From Denitratisoma oestradiolicum (lineage in GTDB: Bacteria > Pseudomonadota > Gammaproteobacteria > Burkholderiales > Rhodocyclaceae): DNA of 64,000 bases. Made by a program: the position numbers and the translations under genes. The stretch covers positions 1,488,001 to 1,552,000 of the forward strand of contig NZ_LR778301.1 in NCBI RefSeq assembly GCF_902813185.1. The letters are read 5' to 3'. The notes below the pieces were generated by a model, which saw only the letters and a program-made list of their open reading frames with translations, was not told the DNA's origin and made no database searches. Numbering within the stretch: the stretch's first letter is position 1; each line of letters starts with the position of its first letter. Below, in pieces: positions 57,539 through 64,000 of this stretch.

Positions 57539-58524
57539 AGCCGGTGGCGCGCCGGGGTTTTTTGCTGGCCCTGGCGGCATCCCTGCTCCTGCACCTGTCG
57601 GTGATCGTCGGTCCCGGCTGGCATGTGGCCCTGCTGGATGATCTGCTGCATTCCCCGGCGCCGGCCATCGACGCCCGCTTGCGACCCCCGCCGCCACCCA
57701 GGCCATCCCCGCCATCTCACCCGCTCCCGCCGCTCTCCCGTGCCCCTGGCGTGAGCCGGGGGCTGGCGGCTCCCCAGCCAACACTGCCACCGGTCGCCCA
57801 GCCGGTGCCGGTGGACGAACTGCTGCCCCTGGCATCCCTGGCCGAAGTGATCCAGTCCGTGGCGGCTGCGGTGCCGGACATCGTGCCCCCCCTGCCGCGC
57901 CGGGGCCGGCTGCGGTTTGCCCTGCTCAAGGGGGAGGGTGGCTTCGTGGTGGGGCAGTCGGTCCATGAGTGGCACCATGACGGCAAGGACTACACGATCC
58001 GCGCCACCACGGAAACCACGGGCCTGGCGGCCCTGTTTCGGCCGGCCAAGGTGATTCAGGCCAGCACGGGAAGCATTTTCCAGGGAGAATTGCGCCCCCG
58101 GCGTTTCGAGATGGACCGGGGTGGCGGCGATGTGGGCTCCGCCGACTTCGACTGGTTGGCGATGCAAGCGACCCTGGGCAATGGCCAGGTGGTGGCTTTC
58201 AGCGATGGGGCCGAGGACATGCTGTCCATGTTTTATCAACTGATGCAGGCGGCCCAGCGGGGCGAAGGCTTTGTCATGGCGGTGGCCACGGGGCGCAAGC
58301 TGGAGCGTTACGCCTTCGAATGGCTGGGGGAGGAAACCCTCACCCTGAAGGCGGGTCGTTTCACCGCCTGGCATGTGAGGGTGCGCTCCGCCAGCGGCGG
58401 CGGCGACACCACCGAGGTCTGGCTGGGCAAGGAGGCGGCGGGGTTACCCGTGAAAATCCGCCATGTGGATCGCAAGGGCGAACTGTTCGATCAGCTCGCC
58501 GAGGAAATGGACTACGAAAAATGA
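57535..58524 (+). CDS. DUF3108 protein
   Basis: This 329-residue protein has an N-terminal membrane anchor or signal (GFLLALAASLLLHLSVIV). A Pro-rich linker covers about 50-90. The DUF3108 beta domain (about 130-329) has FALLKGEGGFVVGQSVHEW and LTLKAGRFTAWHVRV. It is translationally coupled to both purN and the downstream RNA methyltransferase. The family is linked to the cell envelope, without a known activity. Confidence 0.85.
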   Translation: MKPVARRGFLLALAASLLLHLSVIVGPGWHVALLDDLLHSPAPAIDARLRPPPPPRPSPPSHPLPPLSRAPGVSRGLAAPQPTLPPVAQPVPVDELLPLASLAEVIQSVAAAVPDIVPPLPRRGRLRFALLKGEGGFVVGQSVHEWHHDGKDYTIRATTETTGLAALFRPAKVIQASTGSIFQGELRPRRFEMDRGGGDVGSADFDWLAMQATLGNGQVVAFSDGAEDMLSMFYQLMQAAQRGEGFVMAVATGRKLERYAFEWLGEETLTLKAGRFTAWHVRVRSASGGGDTTEVWLGKEAAGLPVKIRHVDRKGELFDQLAEEMDYEK

Positions 58525-59795
58525 CGACGATAAAAATTACTTCCCGCCTGCTGGACCACGTGGGGTCCGCCCTGTGTGGCATGTTGCCCTTCGAACAACC
58601 AGCTGATGCGGTGCTCTCCCGGGTCTTCCGTGACCACCGGGAACTGGGCCACCGGGAGCGGGGCTTCGTGGCCGACACCGCTTACGGCGTGTTGCGCCGC
58701 AAGCGCTATCTGGAAAAGTTCTGCGGCGCTGACCGGGCAACGCCCCGGCGTCTGCTGCTGGTGGCCCTGGTGCGTCTGGCCCACCTCAATCAGCGTCAGT
58801 TGGCCGAGGCCCTGACGGCCAAGGAACTGGATTGGGTGGCCGAACTCAAGGCCCTGCCTGAGCCGGAACTGAGTCTGGCGGAAGCCGCCGACTTTCCCGA
58901 CTGGCTGACGGAACAACTGCTGGCCGAGGGACGCAGCCCGGAGGAAGTGCTGCAACTGGCCCGCAGCTTGAACCAGCCGGCCCCCCTGGATCTGCGGGTG
59001 AATCCGATGAAGACCACCCGGGAGGCGGTGCTGGAGCGCTTCCAGGCCGAGGGCATCGAGGCCCGTGCCTGCCCCTACGCCCCCCTGGGCTTGCGTCTGG
59101 CGCAACGACCGGCCCTGGCCAAACACCCCCTGTTCCTGGACGGCAGCATCGAGGTCCAGGACGAAGGCAGCCAGTTACTGGGCCATCTGGTGGCGCCCAA
59201 GCGGGGCGAGATGGTGGTGGATTTCTGCGCCGGCGCCGGAGGCAAGACCCTGCTGCTGGGGGCGCTGATGCGCTCCACCGGCCGGCTCTATGCCTTCGAT
59301 GTATCCGATCGGCGCCTGGCCAAGCTGAAGCCCCGGCTGGCCCGCTCCGGCCTTTCCAATGTCCACACGGCGGCCATCGCCAGCGAGCAGGATCAGCGCA
59401 TCAAGCGCCTGGCCGGCAAGATCGACCGGGTGCTGGTGGATGCGCCCTGCTCGGGCCTGGGCACCCTGCGCCGCAATCCGGATTTGAAGTGGCGCCAGAC
59501 GCCCGAGTCCTTGGCCGAGCTGACCGCCAAGCAGGCCGCCATCCTGGCGGCGGCCTCCCGTCTGGTGAAGGTGGGCGGCCGTCTGGTGTACGCCACCTGT
59601 AGTCTGTTGGATGCTGAAAACGAGGCCATCGTCACGGACTTCCTCGCGTCTCATCCGGATTTCGTGCGCAAGTCCTGTGGTGAAATCCTGGCCAGCCAGG
59701 GTATTGCTCTGGAGATGGGCGAATCCCTGCGGTTGCTGCCCCATCAACATGGCACCGACGGCTTCTATGCGGCGGTGCTGGAGCGCCAGGCATGA
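58521..59795 (+). CDS. RsmB/NOP2-family RNA cytosine-5 methyltransferase
   Basis: This 424-residue protein has an N-terminal NusB-like helical region (about 1-150). The SAM-dependent methyltransferase core has VVDFCAGAGGKTLLLG, the PCSG motif at Cys310 and the catalytic Cys360 in VYATCSLLDAENE. It would methylate a cytosine in rRNA or tRNA, most likely 16S C967 as RsmB does, but the usual fmt neighbour is absent. It overlaps both flanking genes by 4 bp. Confidence 0.88.
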   Translation: MTTIKITSRLLDHVGSALCGMLPFEQPADAVLSRVFRDHRELGHRERGFVADTAYGVLRRKRYLEKFCGADRATPRRLLLVALVRLAHLNQRQLAEALTAKELDWVAELKALPEPELSLAEAADFPDWLTEQLLAEGRSPEEVLQLARSLNQPAPLDLRVNPMKTTREAVLERFQAEGIEARACPYAPLGLRLAQRPALAKHPLFLDGSIEVQDEGSQLLGHLVAPKRGEMVVDFCAGAGGKTLLLGALMRSTGRLYAFDVSDRRLAKLKPRLARSGLSNVHTAAIASEQDQRIKRLAGKIDRVLVDAPCSGLGTLRRNPDLKWRQTPESLAELTAKQAAILAAASRLVKVGGRLVYATCSLLDAENEAIVTDFLASHPDFVRKSCGEILASQGIALEMGESLRLLPHQHGTDGFYAAVLERQA

Positions 59796-60460
59796 AACTG
59801 CGCGTCGCCCTGGTCGGGCTCTGGCTGCTCATGGGCAGCGCCTGGGCCGCCGGGCCGATACCGGCCAGCGGCAGCGTGGAGGCACTGTTTACCCCTTGGG
59901 ACGACGCCGAAGGGGCGATCCTGCGCAGCCTGGGCGATGCCCGCCAGGCCGTCTATGTGCAGGCCTATCTGCTCACCAGCCGCAACCTGGCCCGTGCACT
60001 GGTGGAGGCCCACCTGCGGGGCCTGCGGGTGGAAGTGCTGGCCGACGCTGAAATGGCCGGCAAGGGCGACAGTTCCCAACTGCCCCAGCTGGCGGCGGCG
60101 GGTATCCCGCTGCGGCTGGAAACCGCCTACAGCGCGGCCCATAACAAGGTCATGCTGATCGATCCGGAAGGCGAGCATCCGGTAGTGATCACCGGCAGCT
60201 ACAACTACACCTGGTCGGCCCAGGCCCGCAATGCCGAGAACCTGTTGCTGCTGCGGGACAACCCGGCCTTGGCGCGCCAGTACCTGAACAACTGGCGCCG
60301 CCACCGGGACCAGGCCGAACCCTATATCCCCGGCGGCATTCCGCGTCCCTACGGTGCCCCGGCGGCGGCCCCTACCACCTCACCCTGCGCCCACCTGCCC
60401 CGTGAAGACGCCCGGCTGCTCCAGTCCCTGGGGGAATGCGGGGAGCGGCGGGGGAGGTAG
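59792..60460 (+). CDS. Exported phospholipase D-family protein (Nuc-like)
   Basis: This 222-residue protein has a signal peptide (VALVGLWLLMGSAWAAG) and a single HKD site: H117-N-K119, D124 and GSYNYTWSAQARNAENLLL with S136 and N138. One HKD motif means an obligate dimer, as in the Nuc endonuclease and other bacterial PLD-family nucleases. It is probably periplasmic or secreted. The C-terminus after 180 is Pro/Gly-rich. It overlaps the methyltransferase gene by 4 bp. Confidence 0.85.
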   Translation: MKLRVALVGLWLLMGSAWAAGPIPASGSVEALFTPWDDAEGAILRSLGDARQAVYVQAYLLTSRNLARALVEAHLRGLRVEVLADAEMAGKGDSSQLPQLAAAGIPLRLETAYSAAHNKVMLIDPEGEHPVVITGSYNYTWSAQARNAENLLLLRDNPALARQYLNNWRRHRDQAEPYIPGGIPRPYGAPAAAPTTSPCAHLPREDARLLQSLGECGERRGR

Positions 60461-60521
60461 GGAAACTTGATGGGTAAGGTCTGCTTGGGGGCAGGGGGAG
60501 GGGCACCGACGACCCCAAGCG

Positions 60522-60564
60522 GCCATAGTCACCATTCGAGAAATGCTCGAATGGTGACTATGGC
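60522..60564. repeat. Perfect 19-bp inverted repeat, 5-nt loop
   Basis: Arms 60522-60540 and 60546-60564 match exactly. The right arm and loop encode the last residues of the small membrane protein on the minus strand; the left arm holds its stop codon (60529-60531). No T-run follows in either direction, so it is not a standard terminator. Confidence 0.9.
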
Positions 60565-60798
60565 AAAGCCAACTGTGGCGATTCCAAAGGCCCAAGCAGT
60601 CTGATTGATATCCCCTAATCGAATACGATTTGGGTAGCGATTGAGTTTTTCCTGTTCGCTGAGAGTCAGATACGACAAATCTTGCCCCATCTCTTTGGCA
60701 ACTTCCGAATACGGCAATGCGGGCGCCACAAGGGACAGTGCGTCATAAGTTAGGTAGGCGCAAGCAAGGGTAAGAATTAGTAATAACCAAGGAAGCAT
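60529..60798 (-). CDS. Small two-helix membrane protein
   Basis: This 89-residue protein has an N-terminal helix (WLLLILTLACAYLTYDALSL) and a C-terminal helix (WAFGIATVGFAIVTIRAFLE), with a polar middle (EKLNRYPNRIRLGDINQTA). I do not recognise a family. The DNA is less GC-rich than the neighbours, suggesting a recent arrival. Its end lies inside a perfect hairpin. It is convergent with the PLD-family gene. Confidence 0.6.
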   Translation of the reverse strand: MLPWLLLILTLACAYLTYDALSLVAPALPYSEVAKEMGQDLSYLTLSEQEKLNRYPNRIRLGDINQTAWAFGIATVGFAIVTIRAFLEW

Positions 60799-61204
60799 GG
60801 AAAGGTTCTATGGCCAATGAACATCAGTAATAAGAACGGACTCCATCGAATCATATCGCATACCGACCGGCAGCATCTGGCCGATAGTGTGTCTTGTCTG
60901 TTGCCAAGCCCCGCCGCTCAAGCCTCAGTAGCAGATGCGCCCCGATCTTTCCTGCCCGTGGTCGTCCACCAGGGCAATTGCATGAATGATGAATGTATAA
61001 AAATCAGTACTCCACGAATCCATTCTCACCCCCCAAACCGTCGTCCCGGCGCAGGCCGGGACCCAGTTTGTGCACTAAAACCTGGATTCCGGCCTGTGCC
61101 GGAATGACGATATCGGAATTTCCCGACAGATTGGGATGACGAAAACATTCATGCGATCGCCCTGGGTCGTCCGCCCTTGCTGAACCGAACATCGCCCCCG
61201 ACCC
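60799..61204. other. Intergenic stretch with one dispersed repeat
   Basis: Nothing here looks like a gene: the only sizeable frame (60817-61107) draws its C-terminus from a repeat. 61039-61110 is a CATTCC-type two-hairpin repeat (CGTCCCGGCG/CGGGACCCAG and GGATTCCGGCC/CCGGAATGACG). The rest shows no clear feature. Confidence 0.6.
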
Positions 61205-61636
61205 TCAAAGCCCCGCGTGAGTTGTCCAGAATATTGCGGGAGTCACGATAGGGTGATGTTCCGCCAGGGCCAGCAAGTCCTTGTCGCCGGTAATCAGGTA
61301 ATCGGCCCCCGATGTTTTCAGTGCCGCAAGCAAGGTGCCCAGCACCGGCTGATCATTGATGTCGCGCAGGTTCGGGTCCGTGCCGGGAAGGGGGTCAATG
61401 ATTTCGGCTTGTATGGAAAGGGCATCCACCAGGTCATCGATCTCCGCCCGGGTCAAACCATGGCGGTGCGCCAGGCGGGGCAGCACACGCCGCAACTCTT
61501 CCAGGATGTAGGTAGAGAGCAGCACATCCACGGAGCCGTGGCGCCAGGCCGCCAGTATCTTGCCGGGCACGCTGGCGGGATAAGCAATGCCCGAGAGCAT
61601 CACGTTCGTATCGAGCACTACGCGCAAAGTCGCCAT
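61205..61636 (-). CDS. PIN-domain toxin
   Basis: This 143-residue PIN protein of the COG1569 type has the acidic residues expected: D in VVLDTNVMLSG, E in LEELRRVL, and D in DYLITGDKDLL. These would bind Mg/Mn for RNase activity. The Phd-like antitoxin gene lies 6 bp upstream on the same strand. This pairing of Phd/YefM with a PIN toxin is common. The target RNA is unknown. Confidence 0.88.
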   Translation of the reverse strand: MATLRVVLDTNVMLSGIAYPASVPGKILAAWRHGSVDVLLSTYILEELRRVLPRLAHRHGLTRAEIDDLVDALSIQAEIIDPLPGTDPNLRDINDQPVLGTLLAALKTSGADYLITGDKDLLALAEHHPIVTPAIFWTTHAGL

Positions 61637-61642
61637 GGCGGC

Positions 61643-61933
61643 TCAGCGTTTCCCGGCCGGGTGCGCCTGCCTCCGTTCCAGCGCAATGGCGGCATCGATT
61701 TCCGCCAGCCCTTTCGTCTCGGGTACGTCGGCAAAGCCGGCCTCGATGCGTTGGCATAGGGCGTCGAAGCGGCCCTGCAGGCGGCGAATGCGCTCGAACA
61801 GTCGGGCGTCAATCAGGGCGGCCACCGGCTTGCCATCCTTGTTGATCACCACGCTGTCGTGGCGATACTGCACCTGGTTGAGCATCTCGCCCAGGTTCTG
61901 CCTGAAGCTGACCGCATTGGTTTCAGTGATCAT
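61643..61933 (-). CDS. Phd/YefM-family antitoxin
   Basis: This 96-residue antitoxin starts at ATG 61933, with GAGAGGA upstream. The N-terminal Phd DNA-binding half has SFRQNLGEMLNQVQYRHDSV and INKDGKPVAALIDARLFERI. The C-terminal half (about 55-96) should wrap the toxin. It would repress the operon; a dyad lies just upstream. Confidence 0.88.
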   Translation of the reverse strand: MITETNAVSFRQNLGEMLNQVQYRHDSVVINKDGKPVAALIDARLFERIRRLQGRFDALCQRIEAGFADVPETKGLAEIDAAIALERRQAHPAGKR

Positions 61934-61947
61934 CTCATTCCTCTCAT

Positions 61948-61962
61948 TGGTCGATATGACCA
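61948..61962. promoter_or_regulatory. Candidate Phd operator TGGTC-N5-GACCA
   Basis: A perfect 5-bp-arm dyad lies 14 bp upstream of the antitoxin start, followed by two GTCATA half-like sites (61966-61980) in an AT-rich promoter-like region. This fits autoregulation by the antitoxin; positional evidence only. Confidence 0.45.
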
Positions 61963-62062
61963 TGTTGATCATTATGACTTACTGGCTATTGACGATCAAT
62001 GCCTGCTTCCCCAAATGGCAGGTGCCGTTGGGTCGTTCATGGCACCACGAGTTTGTCCAGCC

Positions 62063-63355
62063 TCAGGGATACAGTCCCCGAACCTCGCGGGCTTCGAGGA
62101 TGCGCTTGCAGGCGACGATGTAGGCGGCGGTGCGCAGGGTGACCCGGTGTTTTTCCGATTCGCCCCAGATCGTGTCGAAGGCCTCGTGCATGATGCGATC
62201 CAGGCGCTGGTTGATTTCCTCCTCGGTCCAGAAGAAGCTGGAGAAGTCCTGGACCCATTCGAAATAGCTGACGGTCACGCCTCCGGCGTTGGCCAGCACG
62301 TCGGGCACCACCAGGATGTCCTTGGCTTCCAGGACATCGTCGGCCTCGGGCAGGGTGGGGCCGTTGGCGCCCTCGATCAGGATGCGGGTGCGGATCTGCT
62401 GGGCGGTCTGGGCCGTGATCTGGCGCTCCAGGGCGGCGGGGACGAGGAACTCGGATTCGGTGTGCCAGAAGTCCTCGTCGCTGATGGTCTCCGCTTCCTT
62501 GAATTCACTCAGGGGACGGCCTTGGGCCACCCAGTCACAGAGGGCCGGGATGTCGATGCCCTGGGGATTGGCGATGGTGCCGGAAACATCCTGTAGCGCC
62601 ACGATCTTCGCGCCTGCCTGGTGAAAGCAGCGGGCCACGGCGTTGCCCACGTTACCGAAGCCCTGGATGACGACCCGGGCGCCGGGCACCGCCAGTCCCA
62701 GCTTGCGGGCGGCTGCCGCGGCGATGACGAAGACGCCGCGCCCGGTGGCGTCGCGTCGGCCCAGGCTGCCGCCCAGGGACACCGGCTTGCCGGTGACGAC
62801 GCCGGTGACGGTGCGGCCGCGGTTGATGGAATAGGTGTCCATCATCCAGGCCATGATCTGCTCGTTGGTGTTCACGTCCGGCGCGGGAATATCCTTGTCC
62901 GGGCCGATCAGGATGTTGATCTCGCTGGTGTAACGGCGGGTGAGGCGTTCCAGTTCGTTCTGGGACAGTTGGCGCGGATCGACCCGCACCCCGCCCTTGG
63001 CGCCGCCGAAGGGCACGCCGATGGCGGCGTTCTTGATGGTCATCCATCCCGCCAGGGCCATCACCTCGGACAGGGTCACGCCCTGGTGGAAGCGCACTCC
63101 GCCCTTGCCCGGTCCCCGGGAGGTGCTGTGCTGCACCCGGTAGCCCTCGAAGTGTCGCACCCGTCCGCAGTCCAGGCGCACCGGGACATCGACGATCAGG
63201 ATGCGCTTGGGGCGTTTCAGGGTTTCCACCCAGTAGCCGAGTTCCCCCAGATGGGGCGCGACCCGATCCACCTGCTGGAGGAATATGCTCCAGGCGCCGA
63301 TATCGGTGGGTGCCAGGTAGGTGGGCAACTCATGACTGGCGGCGGCGGTGTCCAT
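62063..63355 (-). CDS. Glutamate dehydrogenase (Glu/Leu/Phe/Val family)
   Basis: This 430-residue enzyme deaminates glutamate to 2-oxoglutarate, or the reverse. The catalytic Lys lies in [12 protein letters not shown]. The N-terminal domain carries [11 protein letters not shown], and the nucleotide-binding domain has [21 protein letters not shown]. It is the hexameric short form. ATG 63355 has AAGGAG upstream; the longer frame runs towards the EAL gene. It lies 34 bp after the EAL stop and may be its operon partner. Confidence 0.93.
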   Translation of the reverse strand: MDTAAASHELPTYLAPTDIGAWSIFLQQVDRVAPHLGELGYWVETLKRPKRILIVDVPVRLDCGRVRHFEGYRVQHSTSRGPGKGGVRFHQGVTLSEVMALAGWMTIKNAAIGVPFGGAKGGVRVDPRQLSQNELERLTRRYTSEINILIGPDKDIPAPDVNTNEQIMAWMMDTYSINRGRTVTGVVTGKPVSLGGSLGRRDATGRGVFVIAAAAARKLGLAVPGARVVIQGFGNVGNAVARCFHQAGAKIVALQDVSGTIANPQGIDIPALCDWVAQGRPLSEFKEAETISDEDFWHTESEFLVPAALERQITAQTAQQIRTRILIEGANGPTLPEADDVLEAKDILVVPDVLANAGGVTVSYFEWVQDFSSFFWTEEEINQRLDRIMHEAFDTIWGESEKHRVTLRTAAYIVACKRILEAREVRGLYP

Positions 63356-63389
63356 CCGGGTTTTCTCCTTGGGCGTTGGTAGGCCCAGT

Positions 63390-64000
63390 TTAGCCGCCCT
63401 GGCGGGTGGATAGCCAGTCGGCGAAGGCATCCGCCGTCAGGGGACGGGAGATGAAATAGCCCTGGCCAATATCGCAGCCGGCGGCCTCCAGCCAGCGGAG
63501 GTCGGCCTCGCTCTCTATGCCCTCGGCGACCACGGTGAGACCGAGGGCGTGGCCCAGGGCGATGGTGGAGCGGACGATGGCGGCGTCCTTGGGGGAGGTG
63601 GCCAGGGAACCGACGAAGCTCTGGTCGATCTTGAGTTCATGGACCGGCAGGGACTTGACGTAGGAGAGGGAGGCCTGGCCGGCGCCGTAATCGTCGATGG
63701 AGAGCTTGAGTCCGATGGCGGCCAGTTCGGCGAGATGGGATAGGGCCAGAGTCGGATCCTCCATCAGGGCGCTTTCGGTGATTTCCAGACAGAGTATCGA
63801 TGGCGGCAGTTCGTGGATCGCCAGCAGGCGCTGCATCAATGTCACCAGATCGGGATTGAGCAGGTCCCGGGCCGAGAGGTTGGCCGAGAGCACTACCGAC
63901 AGGCCGCTCTCGCGCCAGACAGCGGCCTGGGCGGCGACTTCCTTCAGCAACCAGGGGGTGATCTCGCGGATGAAGCCGGTCTGCTCGGCGAAGGGAATGA
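63390..64000 (-). CDS. EAL-domain c-di-GMP phosphodiesterase (N-terminus beyond right edge)
   Basis: The frame enters from the right edge and continues 203 codons to the stop. The visible part is the second half of an EAL domain: [18 protein letters not shown], then [14 protein letters not shown], the [17 protein letters not shown] metal site and LKIDQSFVG. These are the residues of active phosphodiesterases. The EAL signature itself, and any sensory or GGDEF domain, lie outside the window. Confidence 0.88.
   Translation of the reverse strand, partial: IPFAEQTGFIREITPWLLKEVAAQAAVWRESGLSVVLSANLSARDLLNPDLVTLMQRLLAIHELPPSILCLEITESALMEDPTLALSHLAELAAIGLKLSIDDYGAGQASLSYVKSLPVHELKIDQSFVGSLATSPKDAAIVRSTIALGHALGLTVVAEGIESEADLRWLEAAGCDIGQGYFISRPLTADAFADWLSTRQGG

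Noticed and set aside
60817..61107. 96-codon plus-strand frame
   Set aside because: Its C-terminal third is a translated dispersed repeat and the rest has no recognisable features.

Overview
The window is a dense, high-GC chromosomal segment of a betaproteobacterium, most likely of the Rhodocyclales/Sterolibacteriaceae neighbourhood. This is inferred from gene order (extracytoplasmic sigma factor-DUF3619-DUF3106-RDD; ilvB-ilvH-ilvC-psd-pssA-leuA; hda-perM divergent from purM; purN-DUF3108-RNA methyltransferase). No rRNA, CRISPR array, prophage or complete insertion sequence was seen. One tRNA gene, tRNA-Ser(UGA), is present.

Layout. (1) 1-10.8 kb is the most accessory-looking part: a saccharopine-dehydrogenase-like gene cut by the left edge, a TonB-dependent receptor, a small exported protein, an exported quinoprotein with a fused cytochrome c domain, a PuuB/DadA-like FAD oxidase, a coupled TetR-LuxR regulator pair, an MFS permease and a RidA-family protein. 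A TACCA-N2-TGGTA dyad lies upstream of both the oxidase and the permease, so this looks like one regulated uptake-and-oxidation locus for an unknown, perhaps nitrogenous, compound. (2) 10.8-21 kb: valS, rraA, holC, pepA, lptF-lptG, and a sigma factor with three small downstream genes. (3) 21-28 kb: branched-chain amino-acid and phospholipid synthesis. (4) 28-35.5 kb: YihY, murI, a second RidA, class I fumarase, YqhA, acs and a spermidine-synthase-like protein. (5) 35.5-41 kb: pepN, a HEPN/nucleotidyltransferase pair, an HflX GTPase and tRNA-Ser. (6) 41-54.8 kb: queD, a radical SAM protein, bcp, a flippase-like membrane protein, a HAD phosphatase, hda, perM, purM, a YcgR-like c-di-GMP effector, miaA-mutL, a Tat-exported CaiB/BaiF CoA-transferase, and lemA with a GIDE-type protein. 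(7) 54.8-64 kb: a VOC protein, DedA, a lipoprotein, purN, DUF3108, an RNA m5C methyltransferase, an exported PLD nuclease-like protein, a Phd/PIN toxin-antitoxin pair, glutamate dehydrogenase and an EAL phosphodiesterase cut by the right edge.

A recurrent theme is short palindromic repeats that have altered gene ends. A 120-bp element with terminal inverted repeats supplies the last codons of pepN. A repeat with a perfect 21-bp hairpin lies in frame inside the start of miaA. A dispersed repeat of about 170-195 bp sits directly upstream of both the flippase-like gene and purN. A perfect 19-bp hairpin covers the stop codon of a small membrane-protein gene. The best candidates for new biology are the dyad-linked catabolic locus, the HTH-fused nucleotidyltransferase/HEPN pair with its own operator, the Tat-exported CoA-transferase, the EF-hand GIDE protein beside LemA, and the dispersed gene-start repeat.
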